Shown here in pieces: positions 1 through 8,012 of a stretch of DNA of 64,000 nt. Both the position numbers and the translations under genes were made by a program. Each line of letters opens with the position of its first letter. Position 1 is the stretch's first letter. The DNA is from Akkermansiaceae bacterium UBA956. Its GTDB lineage: Bacteria > Verrucomicrobiota > Verrucomicrobiia > Verrucomicrobiales > Akkermansiaceae. The DNA is taken from the NCBI GenBank assembly GCA_002293145.1, contig DBCO01000009.1, forward strand, positions 62,001 through 126,000, given 5' to 3'. Below the pieces are notes generated by a model. That model made no database searches. It was not told where the DNA came from and worked only from the letters and a program-made list of their open reading frames with translations.

Positions 1-693
1 CCGCTCTTCCGATTCGTGCCACCATGCAGTGCCCATGAGCTGTGCAGGTAAATTTTGCAAATTCATGGGCACGCGTTGCCATCCACTTTCCTGGAGAAGA
101 TCGCGGATTTCATTCTCACTGGGTTCACCACCACGCAAAGTGGGCTGAATCGAAACAAAACGATTCGATCTCGTGAGGCCTATGATCCGTATTTGGTCAC
201 CAAAGTATTCATTGTGATCATCGAGTCTCTTCAGGTATTCCGTCGGCAGAGCACGGCGTATGCCGAGCAATCCTCGGTGATCGAGATACGCAGTCCAGCC
301 ATCGGAATGTTGGTGCTTTTCCACAAACGAACCGCGGAAGCGAACGGTGTGTTCAGTTCCTTTCGCATCGAAGTTGCCGAGAGTGGGAATTGGGTTCAGC
401 AGTCCCGACAAGCCTATGGTTTGCCGTTGCCTCTGGATGCTTTCGGCGTCGTTTTTTTGACAGCTCTCAACTCCTTGGGCGTCTGGGCCAAAAATTCGGC
501 GCGAGACATCACCGGGTGAGAAGCTTGCGCCCTCGCCGCTGCCATTCTCTCCGAGATCTTCCGATGTTGTTCTGTTTTGGCTGGCATCTGATTTCAATGC
601 AGGAATCTCTTGCACTAGATTGGGGTGAATATCAAGTTCAAAGGCTGAAAAATCACTTGAGTCAATGAGATTCCCCTGAGCACCAATGATCAC
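1..693 (-). CDS. Unrecognised protein, 3' end beyond left edge
   Basis: The minus strand is open without a stop from a GTG at 693 to the window edge, 231 codons, so the C-terminus is missing. The first 80 or so residues are hydrophilic; later stretches such as YFGDQIRIIGLTR and FVSIQPTLRGGEP look like a folded globular domain. From memory it faintly resembles kinase-like 'polyvalent' proteins that end in an Asp-rich motif, but that end is not visible, so no function is assigned. It is the last visible gene of a minus-strand set. The GTG lies 6 nt after the stop of the preceding membrane protein, inside a 10-bp tandem repeat; a TTG at 696 is an alternative start and no ATG is available nearby. 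Confidence 0.6.
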   Translation of the reverse strand, partial: MIIGAQGNLIDSSDFSAFELDIHPNLVQEIPALKSDASQNRTTSEDLGENGSGEGASFSPGDVSRRIFGPDAQGVESCQKNDAESIQRQRQTIGLSGLLNPIPTLGNFDAKGTEHTVRFRGSFVEKHQHSDGWTAYLDHRGLLGIRRALPTEYLKRLDDHNEYFGDQIRIIGLTRSNRFVSIQPTLRGGEPSENEIRDLLQESGWQRVPMNLQNLPAQLMGTAWWHESEER

Positions 694-704
694 CAATGAT
701 CACC
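681..704. repeat. 10-bp tandem duplication at a gene junction
   Basis: CACCAATGAT occurs twice in tandem, followed by CACC. On the minus strand it carries the TGA stop of the upstream membrane protein and the GTG (or TTG) start of the gene at 1-693. Confidence 0.8.
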
Positions 705-1044
705 GAAAGCTCTGAAAGGCGATAAAACTGGTGGCGAGTCCGAGCGCGGAACGCATGGCGTAGGTGACCGTGGGGCTGAGATGATTGAGCAAATCGATCA
801 CGGACGTCTCGAAGCTGAAGCGCTCGGGGATGAGTAAGGAGAGGAAGAAGAGCGGGAAGCCGACGATGGCAAAACCAGGACCGTCGAGATCAGCGGGCTT
901 CATGAGCTTGAAAAAAGTCCATGCTCCGAAGAGCGCGATGATGATGCCGATGGGGTAAAACCATAAGACCAAACCGGTGCCGATAAGAAATATGGGCAGA
1001 CCAGTCCACCAGGGGAGATCGAAGAAGAATTTGATAGGACGCAT
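700..1044 (-). CDS. Small integral membrane protein, unknown
   Basis: 114 residues, mostly hydrophobic, with probable membrane segments near residues 14-31, 33-47, 60-74 and 96-112. No recognisable family motif; the charged patch KLMKPADLDGPG separates the second and third segments. It sits in a minus-strand gene series, 97 bp after the 238-aa gene and 6 bp before the next start, so it is probably co-transcribed with both. ATG at 1044 is the only good start. Function unknown. Confidence 0.65.
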   Translation of the reverse strand: MRPIKFFFDLPWWTGLPIFLIGTGLVLWFYPIGIIIALFGAWTFFKLMKPADLDGPGFAIVGFPLFFLSLLIPERFSFETSVIDLLNHLSPTVTYAMRSALGLATSFIAFQSFR

Positions 1045-1141
1045 AAGATGAGAAAGCTGAGATGTTGAAACGCCGGAATGCTGAATTTTTGAGATTTAGA
1101 AATGCGGAAAATTGGGTGGTCTGAAGGTCGAGGAGCGAAAA

Positions 1142-1858
1142 TTAGAACGCAATATTCGGCGGAAAGGCGGGGTAGATGCCGCCTGATGCGATGTGTTTGC
1201 CCTGCGCATCGAAGGTGTGCATTTCACCAGGGAGGCGATGATAGAGGTAGCCGCCGATGATGGGATGTTCCAGTGTAGAGAATTTCTCGAAAAAATCGGT
1301 GTGGCATGAAGTGGGGTGCTGCGAGATCATGGCGGACATTTCTTCGGCGGTATGGGGAGAGAAATTTTCGCTGCCGTGCATGTCGATGGTGAGATCGCGG
1401 CTATAGACGTAGCCCATTTGTTGTGAGAACGACAATCGAACGGAGCCATTTTTCAGCACGCGGAGGTAGGGGCCTTTTTGGCGGTAACTCTCGCATTCCT
1501 TTGGGTAGTATTTTGCTTCTGATACCATGCGTTGTTTTTTCCGCAGTGCGGTCTGCCATTGCTCGTCAGAGATGTTGAGGATCTTGACAATGCGATATTG
1601 GAAAGAGGAATCGGTGCATGTGCCTTGGAGGGAATGGTGGATTTTGCATTCCCGCGGGTTATAGGGTATGTGGAGGGAAACGATGGACGCGAGATCGGAT
1701 TCGGAAATACCAGAAGCATCCAAGGCCGATTGCATCAGCGCTTTTACGGGATCAATGGCATTGGCATTCGCTTGCTGAAGGTGATCTAATTCATCGAGAA
1801 TCCACTCGGGTAATGGCGCGGACTTGGCGTTGTGGGGCAGGAATGAGATGGGTTTCAT
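1142..1858 (-). CDS. Unknown protein, family A' (paralog of 2674-3393)
   Basis: 238 residues, not recognised. The C-terminal 25 residues (YLYHRLPGEMHTFDAQGKH) match the end of the 239-aa gene at 2674-3393 (FLYHRHPKELHLYDNRGN), and both have a helical N-terminal part in which a segment like ASGISESDLASIV is followed by a run ending KILNISDEQW; this has the look of an XRE-like helix-turn-helix, which is inference only. The ATG overlaps the stop of the upstream 127-aa gene by 4 bp (ATGA), showing translational coupling. It forms an A-B-B'-A' block with three neighbours. Confidence 0.7.
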   Translation of the reverse strand: MKPISFLPHNAKSAPLPEWILDELDHLQQANANAIDPVKALMQSALDASGISESDLASIVSLHIPYNPRECKIHHSLQGTCTDSSFQYRIVKILNISDEQWQTALRKKQRMVSEAKYYPKECESYRQKGPYLRVLKNGSVRLSFSQQMGYVYSRDLTIDMHGSENFSPHTAEEMSAMISQHPTSCHTDFFEKFSTLEHPIIGGYLYHRLPGEMHTFDAQGKHIASGGIYPAFPPNIAF

Positions 1859-2238
1859 GACAATGAAGAGTTTGTGAGCTGAGTGGTAGTGTCGAGCTTT
1901 GGAAGAACACGAAGTATGGAATCATCGAGGTGTGGCAGAGAGAGCAAAAGTTGGCTTTCCACCTCAGGCTTTAATGTGAGATGCTCTTTGCCCGCAAAGG
2001 CGCTCAGCAACGCGAGCGATCGCTCATCCAGTTGCGTGCGCAACCATTCCCAGCCGATGCCGACGCGTTCACAGTCGCGCCATTGAGCGAGTCGGCCAAT
2101 GTTGCCCTTTTCATCAATCGCGGAGAAGCAACCGAAATCAACGATTTGGTGAACCCGGTAAATGCCGCCGATTTGGTAGTCGTGGTTGTTGTGATTGCTG
2201 ATGATACGGATGCGGCAGCCGATGGGGAATTTGGTCAT
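1855..2238 (-). CDS. Unknown protein, family B' (paralog of 2235-2639)
   Basis: 127 residues. The N-terminal 60 residues resemble a small beta-barrel (IGCRIRIISNHNNHDYQIG, then YRVHQIVDFGCFSAIDEKG), followed by a helix with GIGWEWLRTQL and LLSAF. The gene immediately upstream encodes the same pattern, so the two arose by tandem duplication. An SH3/KOW-like fold is a guess from the alternating hydrophobic pattern. Its start overlaps the upstream stop by 4 bp and its stop overlaps the downstream start by 4 bp, a tightly coupled operon. Confidence 0.7.
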   Translation of the reverse strand: MTKFPIGCRIRIISNHNNHDYQIGGIYRVHQIVDFGCFSAIDEKGNIGRLAQWRDCERVGIGWEWLRTQLDERSLALLSAFAGKEHLTLKPEVESQLLLSLPHLDDSILRVLPKLDTTTQLTNSSLS

Positions 2239-2639
2239 GACTGGGTTGTGTTGGCTTTAGTTTTCGTGGTTTGAGACAGAATGCCTTCTTTGAGAGAGCG
2301 GATTTCTGCAACAAGAGCGACGGAAACATCATCGCGGAGTTGGAGAAGATCCAGACCATCGAAAGCCGATAGTAGATCGCGTGCTTCTGGTGAGAGTTGG
2401 TCCTTGAGCCAATCCCAGCCTATGCCATTGATGATGACGCAATCGACCCAACGAATCCAGCAACCGACTTTCCCCAGTTCATCTTGGGCACAAAGTGTAC
2501 AATCGTCATCATCGATATCAGCAACGAAATACGTGCGACCTTGTTGGTAATCGTGATGATCAAATAGCGAGTAAATGCGGACGCGTGAGCCCAATTGAAA
2601 TGGACATGACTTGGGGACTTTACGTTTTCTTGGTTTCAT
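2235..2639 (-). CDS. Unknown protein, family B
   Basis: 134 residues. After a basic start (KPRKRKVPKS) comes LGSRVRIYSLFDHHDYQQG, then YFVADIDDDDCTLCAQDELG and GIGWDWLKDQL...LLSAF, which line up with the downstream 127-aa paralog. The basic N-terminus is absent from the paralog. No function can be assigned. It is 34 bp downstream of the family A gene and overlaps the next gene by 4 bp. Confidence 0.7.
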   Translation of the reverse strand: MKPRKRKVPKSCPFQLGSRVRIYSLFDHHDYQQGRTYFVADIDDDDCTLCAQDELGKVGCWIRWVDCVIINGIGWDWLKDQLSPEARDLLSAFDGLDLLQLRDDVSVALVAEIRSLKEGILSQTTKTKANTTQS

Positions 2640-2673
2640 GGGCGTTGGCGTGAATGCTGATCAGTTAAGAAAT

Positions 2674-3393
2674 TTAGATGAGGATGAGTCCTTTCGGTAT
2701 CGTGATCTGGGTGTCGCCGGTGGCGAGTAGATTCCCCCTGTTGTCATAGAGGTGCAGTTCCTTCGGATGACGGTGGTAGAGAAAGGCGGCGGCGATATCG
2801 AGTTCCTGAACGATGGGGTGAATGCAGGTTTCGCGTTCGGTGGCGATGATGTTTCCCATTCCTTCGGTGGTGGGGATGATAAAGGCGTATTTCGATCCGG
2901 TATTGAGCTGGAGCATGAGATGATCATTCGTAATATGGGGGCTGAAGAGTAGCCAGTCTTCGTAACGCATAAGGGTATGGAGGCGCGGCCCCATTTTTTG
3001 ATAGAGGAGATACAACTTTTTCGCTTGTTGGTATTTTGTCTTGGCTTCCTTGTGGAGTTGGTAGTGCTTTTCTTCCAGCAGGCGGTAGTCGTCCCACGAC
3101 AAATCGAGTGCTTTGAAGATGCGGCAGATGATCCACATCTCGGGGTCGTAATCGGTTAGGGCTGTTTCTAGCAGCTCTGGAGTGATGGTGGTCTTTCCGC
3201 CGGGGCGTTGCAGGCGTTCGCACAGTCCTTCGGGCGTGAGCCCACTGGCTTTAATAAAAGGCCGGAGATAGGGGCCAGGCGGAAAATCCGGATAAGGCAC
3301 CTTGGGTAGGCCTGGATTGTCTAACTGCCGGGAAATCGATTTGTTGTAAATGAAGGATGGGCGATTTGAACCAAAAGGGTGGAAGATCGGCAT
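2674..3393 (-). CDS. Unknown protein, family A
   Basis: 239 residues. The N-terminal half contains helices such as FIKASGLTPEGLCERLQ and ITPELLETALTDYDPEMW; a Lys/Tyr-rich helix (about 110-130) leads into a beta-rich C-terminal domain ending FLYHRHPKELHLYDNRGN and LATGD. The same order and ending occur in the gene at 1142-1858, so the two are distant paralogs. It follows the HD hydrolase gene by 22 bp and precedes the family B gene by 34 bp. Not recognised by family; possible DNA-binding N-terminus is speculative. Confidence 0.7.
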   Translation of the reverse strand: MPIFHPFGSNRPSFIYNKSISRQLDNPGLPKVPYPDFPPGPYLRPFIKASGLTPEGLCERLQRPGGKTTITPELLETALTDYDPEMWIICRIFKALDLSWDDYRLLEEKHYQLHKEAKTKYQQAKKLYLLYQKMGPRLHTLMRYEDWLLFSPHITNDHLMLQLNTGSKYAFIIPTTEGMGNIIATERETCIHPIVQELDIAAAFLYHRHPKELHLYDNRGNLLATGDTQITIPKGLILI

Positions 3394-3415
3394 ATAGGAA
3401 ATGGTAGTCTAGTTT

Positions 3416-3910
3416 TTAAGGGGTAAGATTCGTGGGGACTAGGTTAAGCCAAGGATCGATGGATCCATGTTCTGCGATCTTTTTGGCTAGATTCGTGCTC
3501 ATGTAGTCTGGGTCAGGAGTGATTCCGCAACGGTCAAGATCAAGACGATCGGCATCCCAACAAGTGGCGATCGTTGGGTTCTCGTGATGTCTGCCACCCG
3601 TGTGCCAGGTGCAAGCGTAGTGGAGAATCTCGAAGGACTCATCGGAAAGCTCGAAAAGTTTGCCTCGATACAATCCGGCAAGGGCGGCACCGCGCGCGCC
3701 GTGCTCTGGATCCCCCCATTCGTTAACGCGTTGGGCGTCATGAAACAGGGCGAATAGCCGGACAATCTCCACATCAGCACCACTATCGGTGGCGATGATG
3801 AGAGCGTTGCGCTCGACTCGTTTCCAATGGTCCGGACCATGAACCGAATGTGCGGTGCGGTGTGATGGAAGGTCCAATACGGCTTGCCAGAGAGCGGGAT
3901 AATCAATCAT
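3416..3910 (-). CDS. Small HD-domain phosphohydrolase
   Basis: 164 residues from the ATG at 3910 (an upstream in-frame start at 3952 would add a hydrophobic tail absent from the paralog). HD-superfamily metal ligands are visible in order: HGPDHWKRVE (His/Asp near 20-25), LFALFHD near 55, and the tail motif HYACTWHTGGRHHENP followed by CWDADRLDL. Such proteins hydrolyse phosphoesters with a divalent metal; the substrate is not evident. A second copy with very similar sequence is at 18869-19369. Here it lies inside the minus-strand operon between the 171-aa and 239-aa unknown genes. Confidence 0.8.
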   Translation of the reverse strand: MIDYPALWQAVLDLPSHRTAHSVHGPDHWKRVERNALIIATDSGADVEIVRLFALFHDAQRVNEWGDPEHGARGAALAGLYRGKLFELSDESFEILHYACTWHTGGRHHENPTIATCWDADRLDLDRCGITPDPDYMSTNLAKKIAEHGSIDPWLNLVPTNLTP

Positions 3911-4046
3911 GAATCGTGAATATGGATGTAAAATAAAAACGAATAAATGCAATTTTTCTTCAACTGCTTATGTCATAGCATACGCTCAACATCAGCTGAA
4001 GACGTTAAAGTGAGTTAGTTTTTTAACAGCGCAATTTCCGCTATCC

Positions 4047-4562
4047 TCAGGCCTGAGGCAGATAAAGGGTCGAGATTTTTTCTTGCTGGTAGTCTACCCA
4101 TGTAGGCGTTTTCAGTCGGAATGCCTTTTGGAGAAGAGCGATGTCGTGATCGTTGATGGTTGGCTGATAAGCCCAGAAGGAAATTACGCTGATGCGCGTG
4201 CGATCCTCATCGATTACATTTTTCCAAAGGCGACCGGCTTTGTTTGCGCGACGATCAGTGCCCAATTCGCCAGTCAGGCTCTCGCGGAATTGATTGAAAA
4301 CTTCTGGAGTCATCTTTCCAACAAGGTTCACGCCGTATTCTTTGAGCATTTCTTTATCATGCTCGTGCTTCATTCTACGAAAACACGAGATGATTTGGAT
4401 GTGATAGGCATGCGACCATACGACGACTTCTCCCAAAATGAAAAAAGTTCGTGCGCAATCGCTATCAGGATAATAGATGGTTTCGTTGAGAATTAGTTTC
4501 TCAGGGCTGTTGGATAGGCTTGGACGATTCGAATTTGGCATGTGTGACTGTGTGATACTCAT
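4047..4562 (-). CDS. Unrecognised protein, 171 aa
   Basis: Hydrophilic, cytoplasmic-looking protein without signal peptide. Its middle carries HDKEMLKEYGVNLVGKMT and FNQFRESLTGELGTDRRANK, the latter recalling a basic nucleic-acid-contact helix, but no family was recognised. It is separated from the HD hydrolase by 137 bp and is divergent from the metallophosphoesterase at 4657, sharing a 94-bp promoter region. An internal ATG seven codons in is an alternative start. Confidence 0.6.
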   Translation of the reverse strand: MSITQSHMPNSNRPSLSNSPEKLILNETIYYPDSDCARTFFILGEVVVWSHAYHIQIISCFRRMKHEHDKEMLKEYGVNLVGKMTPEVFNQFRESLTGELGTDRRANKAGRLWKNVIDEDRTRISVISFWAYQPTINDHDIALLQKAFRLKTPTWVDYQQEKISTLYLPQA

Positions 4563-4621
4563 AACGCCGACAATTCTATCACAAGGTTGATGCGGCTATG
4601 ACATAAGCGATTTGGCCTAAT

Positions 4622-4650
4622 TTGACAAACCATTGTGACAATAGTAGCAT
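4622..4650 (+). promoter_or_regulatory. Sigma70-like promoter, probably leaderless transcript
   Basis: TTGACA at 4622-4627, a 17-bp spacer and TAGCAT at 4645-4650. The ATG of the phosphoesterase begins at 4657, six bases after the -10 box, where transcription would be expected to start. No Shine-Dalgarno can fit, which predicts a leaderless mRNA. Confidence 0.5.
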
Positions 4651-4656
4651 CGTCGC

Positions 4657-5472
4657 ATGCCTAAAATTGCACTATTGTCTGACATCCATGCCAATCTGAC
4701 TGCTCTGGAAGCAGTATTAAAAGAAGTTCAATCCAGTGGAGCGGAGGATATCGTATTCCTAGGAGATATCGTTGGCTACGGAGCCCACCCTGCCGAATGC
4801 GTCAAATGGGTAAGAAAGCTTTCCGGTCAGATCGTCATCGGAAATCACGATGCGGCATTGGGTGTTTTCCGTAAATCTGGGTATGAGCCTCCACAAAACA
4901 ACTGGAGACGAGATGATTATGCCTGTGGACTGATGCACGCTGTGAAAACCCTCCCTAATGAGGACTTGGATTGGTTGCTCGCGCAGCCTTATTGGTTTGG
5001 TATTCCGGGCGCAATCGTAGCACATGCTTCCTTGGATGATCCAAACCTATTCAATTACATTGAGGATCAAGAATCGGCTGATCCTAGCTTAGATTTATTG
5101 GCCAAATTTCCACATCCTGTGGGCTTCTTTGGTCATACACACATCCAGAACGTGTTCAGCAGCAATCCCGGCGCTGTGGAATGGTTAGGCAAAGACAAAT
5201 TCTACATTGATGACGGTGAACCCTGCGCGGTGACCGTAGGCTCTGTGGGTCAACCTCGCGAGGAAGACAATCGCAAAGCCAGCTGGGCACTCTGGGATCC
5301 AGAGCATCGAATTGTAGAATTTCGCCGAACGGACTATGACCGCTTGAAAGCTGCCCGCGCCATCGTAGATGCCGGACTCCCTCTGGACGCCGCCATTCGT
5401 CTACTAGAACCAGAGGAAATGCAAATCTTCCTGCATGAATGTGCTCGGAATGGCAATAAAGAGCATTCATGA
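4657..5472 (+). CDS. Calcineurin-like metallophosphoesterase
   Basis: 271 residues with the full binuclear metallophosphoesterase motif series: SDIHAN (about 8-13), FLGDIVGYG (about 35-43), IGNHDAAL, VAHAS and FFGHTHIQ. These bind two metal ions and hydrolyse a phosphoester; the physiological substrate of this bacterial YfcE/MPP-like group is not shown. After the catalytic part it has SVGQPREEDNRKASWAL and ends in a helix DRLKAARAIVDAGLPLD. A paralog forms the first half of the fused ORF at 14589-16109, which helps define this protein's natural end. Preceded by a strong promoter; single gene. Confidence 0.85.
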   Translation: MPKIALLSDIHANLTALEAVLKEVQSSGAEDIVFLGDIVGYGAHPAECVKWVRKLSGQIVIGNHDAALGVFRKSGYEPPQNNWRRDDYACGLMHAVKTLPNEDLDWLLAQPYWFGIPGAIVAHASLDDPNLFNYIEDQESADPSLDLLAKFPHPVGFFGHTHIQNVFSSNPGAVEWLGKDKFYIDDGEPCAVTVGSVGQPREEDNRKASWALWDPEHRIVEFRRTDYDRLKAARAIVDAGLPLDAAIRLLEPEEMQIFLHECARNGNKEHS

Positions 5473-5634
5473 ATACTGGTATTCCAAAAGATCCGCTTCC
5501 GGTTCAAAGTTTCTGATGCCAAAGAAAAATTTTGTGGATTCCCAAAATCGAAACCCGCAGAAAAGCGCCTCGCCGATCGATTGCGCGCGCGCGGTTTCGA
5601 GGTGTATGGTGGACATTGAACCTACAAAATGTTC

Positions 5635-6210
5635 CTAGGACTCCAGCAACGATCTGATCTTTTCGAGAACACTCGCAATTTCTTTTGGCCCGAGCTTGGG
5701 GCGAGGTTCCATGATGTGGATTTCCACTCCATGTGTGAGCTCCTGGCGCGTCCATCGCTCCGCAGCTTGATGCGAATGATCTGCTGAGAGGGGAGTGCCG
5801 TCACTTGAAACAAATTCAATGCCTTCGAACAGCAGGCGTTTGAGCTCGTCGTTGCTGCGCCCCTTCATCATACGGGCGATTTGCGCCGACGAGACACGCT
5901 CCCAAATGAGCTTACGAATCAACAGCGCTTGGAGGTAGTGGCGAAAGTGATACCGTGCACTTCTCCCCACACGCGCGGGGCTATCAATGCATCCCAGCGT
6001 CTGATAATGGCGCAAGGAGCGCACCGTGAAGTCCTCGCTGGATCGCGAAGAATCTCCAATCTCTTCGGGACGAAATCTCTCAGCGACCCAGTTGATCCAT
6101 TGAACCAAGGATTCCAACGACACTCCTTCCGACCAATCACTGCGCTCGACAACTTCAAATTCGAAGGCGGCTTCTTGGGAAATACGAATTTTTGGAATTT
6201 TTGTTGACAT
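5635..6210 (-). CDS. MerR-like transcriptional regulator
   Basis: 191 residues from the ATG at 6210; the longer frame starts only at a TTG at 6237. A winged-helix core of MerR type is visible at about residues 58-120: FTVRSLRHYQTLGCID, a wing region GRSARYHFRHY, and LIWERVSSAQIARMMKG. Unlike classical MerR proteins the HTH is internal, preceded by about 55 residues (SLESLVQWINWVAERF) that may be a partner-binding segment. The C-terminus ends in a coiled-coil-like helix. It is divergent from the M28 peptidase, with palindromes between them, so control of itself and the peptidase is plausible but inferred. Confidence 0.7.
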   Translation of the reverse strand: MSTKIPKIRISQEAAFEFEVVERSDWSEGVSLESLVQWINWVAERFRPEEIGDSSRSSEDFTVRSLRHYQTLGCIDSPARVGRSARYHFRHYLQALLIRKLIWERVSSAQIARMMKGRSNDELKRLLFEGIEFVSSDGTPLSADHSHQAAERWTRQELTHGVEIHIMEPRPKLGPKEIASVLEKIRSLLES

Positions 6211-6230
6211 GCCAGAAATATACAATAGTT

Positions 6231-6261
6231 GTTGCAACGTTGCCAGTGATTATTGCAATAA
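6231..6261. promoter_or_regulatory. Candidate operator palindromes
   Basis: GTTGCAAC at 6231-6238, running into AACGTT, and the perfect 12-bp palindrome TTATTGCAATAA at 6250-6261. Both share TTGCAA and lie between the divergent regulator and peptidase genes. No clean -35/-10 pair was found here. Confidence 0.35.
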
Positions 6262-6350
6262 ATGAATCACGAAAAGGAAACCGCAACAAAGGACAACAGA
6301 ACCCTACTCAGCCACTACACAGAATCAACCACAAATCCACAATAGCCGAC

Positions 6351-7382
6351 ATGAAAAAGAAACACTCGATTCAAGCTGCACGCCTCGAACAAGACGTCTA
6401 CGAACTTTGCCAACCTGGAGGTCGCATGGTCGGCACCGCAGGACACCGCGCCGCTCAAGCATGGGTGGCACGCCGCCTCGAAGAAATCGGTTGCGAGCCG
6501 TATCGCGATGACTCATTCGCTCTGCGCTATGAAGAGTATGGTACCAACTTTACCAATTTCGCTGGAGTGATCCCAGGTGCCGACCGCACGTTGCCTCCTG
6601 TGCTCATCGGTGCACACTACGATAGTGTGATTCCTCACCCTTGTGCCGATGACAATGGTTCAGCGGTAGCCATCAGTCTTGGGGTGGGGGAGGCGATTGC
6701 CAAATCTGGTGGACTGGAGCGCGACTTGATCGTTGCCATCTTCGACGCCGAGGAGCCGCCTTACTTTCAAAGCTCAGCCATGGGCAGCAATCGTTTCTAC
6801 GAGGATCAGGTTGATGAACGAGGCATTCACTTCGCCCTGATTTCCGATCTCGTGGGGCATGATGTGACGATCCCAGATCACTACCTCGGTGGTCTCGTTT
6901 CCAAACTGGCATCATCGCTCGCTCCATTGACCTTCGCCACTGGTGCCGAGAGCCACCCCGACTTGCCTGGTTTGCTGGAAGAGATTGAAAGTCCCTCCGG
7001 AATGAAACTCATTGCAACACTCAATCGCTACGTGGGAGACATGAGTGATCACGGAGTGTTTCGCCGAAACGGTGTGCCCTACCTGTTTTTATCCTGCGGA
7101 CGGTGGGAGCATTACCACCGGGAGACAGATACACCTGATCGCTTGAACTACCAAAAAATGGCGGCCATTGCTGAGTATGCAGAAAAGGTTTGTCGTAGTG
7201 CCGCCCATGCCAGTCTCGTCGAAACAACCATCGAGGCAAAATCAGTTGAGTTTGAAGCACGCACGTGGAAGGATGCTCTTGGCCTGCTCCACAAGCCGTT
7301 TGCTATGGCATGCGGTGTGCCCGATTTCAAAAGTCGCAGCCATATCGATCGCGCTGCTCAAGTGCTCACGTCTATGCTCTGA
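6351..7382 (+). CDS. M28-family zinc aminopeptidase
   Basis: 343 residues from the ATG at 6351; the frame is open further upstream but that part overlaps the intergenic palindromes and shows no conservation. M28 zinc ligands appear in order: GAHYDSV (His89, Asp91), ADDNGSA (Asp), FDAEEPPYF (Glu pair), SDLVGHD (Asp) and HYHRETDTPD (His). The family removes N-terminal residues from peptides or modified amino acids using two zinc ions. No signal peptide is visible, so it is probably cytoplasmic. Gap to the next gene is 24 bp, so the two may be co-transcribed. Confidence 0.85.
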   Translation: MKKKHSIQAARLEQDVYELCQPGGRMVGTAGHRAAQAWVARRLEEIGCEPYRDDSFALRYEEYGTNFTNFAGVIPGADRTLPPVLIGAHYDSVIPHPCADDNGSAVAISLGVGEAIAKSGGLERDLIVAIFDAEEPPYFQSSAMGSNRFYEDQVDERGIHFALISDLVGHDVTIPDHYLGGLVSKLASSLAPLTFATGAESHPDLPGLLEEIESPSGMKLIATLNRYVGDMSDHGVFRRNGVPYLFLSCGRWEHYHRETDTPDRLNYQKMAAIAEYAEKVCRSAAHASLVETTIEAKSVEFEARTWKDALGLLHKPFAMACGVPDFKSRSHIDRAAQVLTSML

Positions 7383-7406
7383 TCATCGAACTGTTACGAA
7401 CCACCC

Positions 7407-7946
7407 ATGAATGACAATCCGAAACACTCATCAAGAGAGCGGCAACAACTCTCTCGGCACACTGAAGCTCTCCAATCGATGGGATACCTTGATGAGAGGC
7501 TGCAACCCATTGCTGCCGGCGAGTATTTGATCCCGTTGCTTCTCGATGTCTTCTGGGCCGCCAACATCATGAATGATCATACGATCGATATGATGAGTGG
7601 TCGAGACGAAGAAAACTCCGACCGGGTTCCTGAGGACTACATGGTTTCCTTCTGCACGGGAATTGTCACCACGATCGAAAAGATGCAGGATGCGGGCTAC
7701 GAAAATGCACCAGATTTGGCGTTCGAGTTGATCTTGCCTCACATGGATTTTTTGCTCTGCACCTTGTATGCAAGATTTAGTGCGACGATGTGCGGGATCG
7801 ATCTCATTTCGCTTTATCCTAATGCATTGAACCCCGAAAATCCCGACGATCTCCATGACACCTTGGAAGCATTTTTAAAATACGCTCGAACGAAAAACGC
7901 CAAGTGGTCGATCCGAATCACTGAGAAGGCGCTCCACTATGCGTAG
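7407..7946 (+). CDS. Unrecognised helical protein, 179 aa
   Basis: Acidic, largely helical protein (EYLIPLLLDVFWAANIMND; LEAFLKYARTKNAKW) without membrane segments or signal peptide. No family recognised. It follows the M28 peptidase after 24 bp and probably shares its transcript. ATG at 7407 is the natural start. Confidence 0.6.
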   Translation: MNDNPKHSSRERQQLSRHTEALQSMGYLDERLQPIAAGEYLIPLLLDVFWAANIMNDHTIDMMSGRDEENSDRVPEDYMVSFCTGIVTTIEKMQDAGYENAPDLAFELILPHMDFLLCTLYARFSATMCGIDLISLYPNALNPENPDDLHDTLEAFLKYARTKNAKWSIRITEKALHYA

Positions 7947-8012
7947 GACGAATGGAAAATCTTCTGGACGAATTATTGAAGCACTCGAACGCTTCGAGGG
8001 AGCACCTCAGCC

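Noticed and set aside
2..13. Sequencing adapter at the left edge (CGCTCTTCCGAT)
   Set aside because: The bases are read in frame as part of the minus-strand protein (HESEER), and the match to the adapter is only 12 nt.
55..519. 154-codon plus-strand ORF at left end
   Set aside because: The opposite strand carries a longer continuous frame with better protein character.
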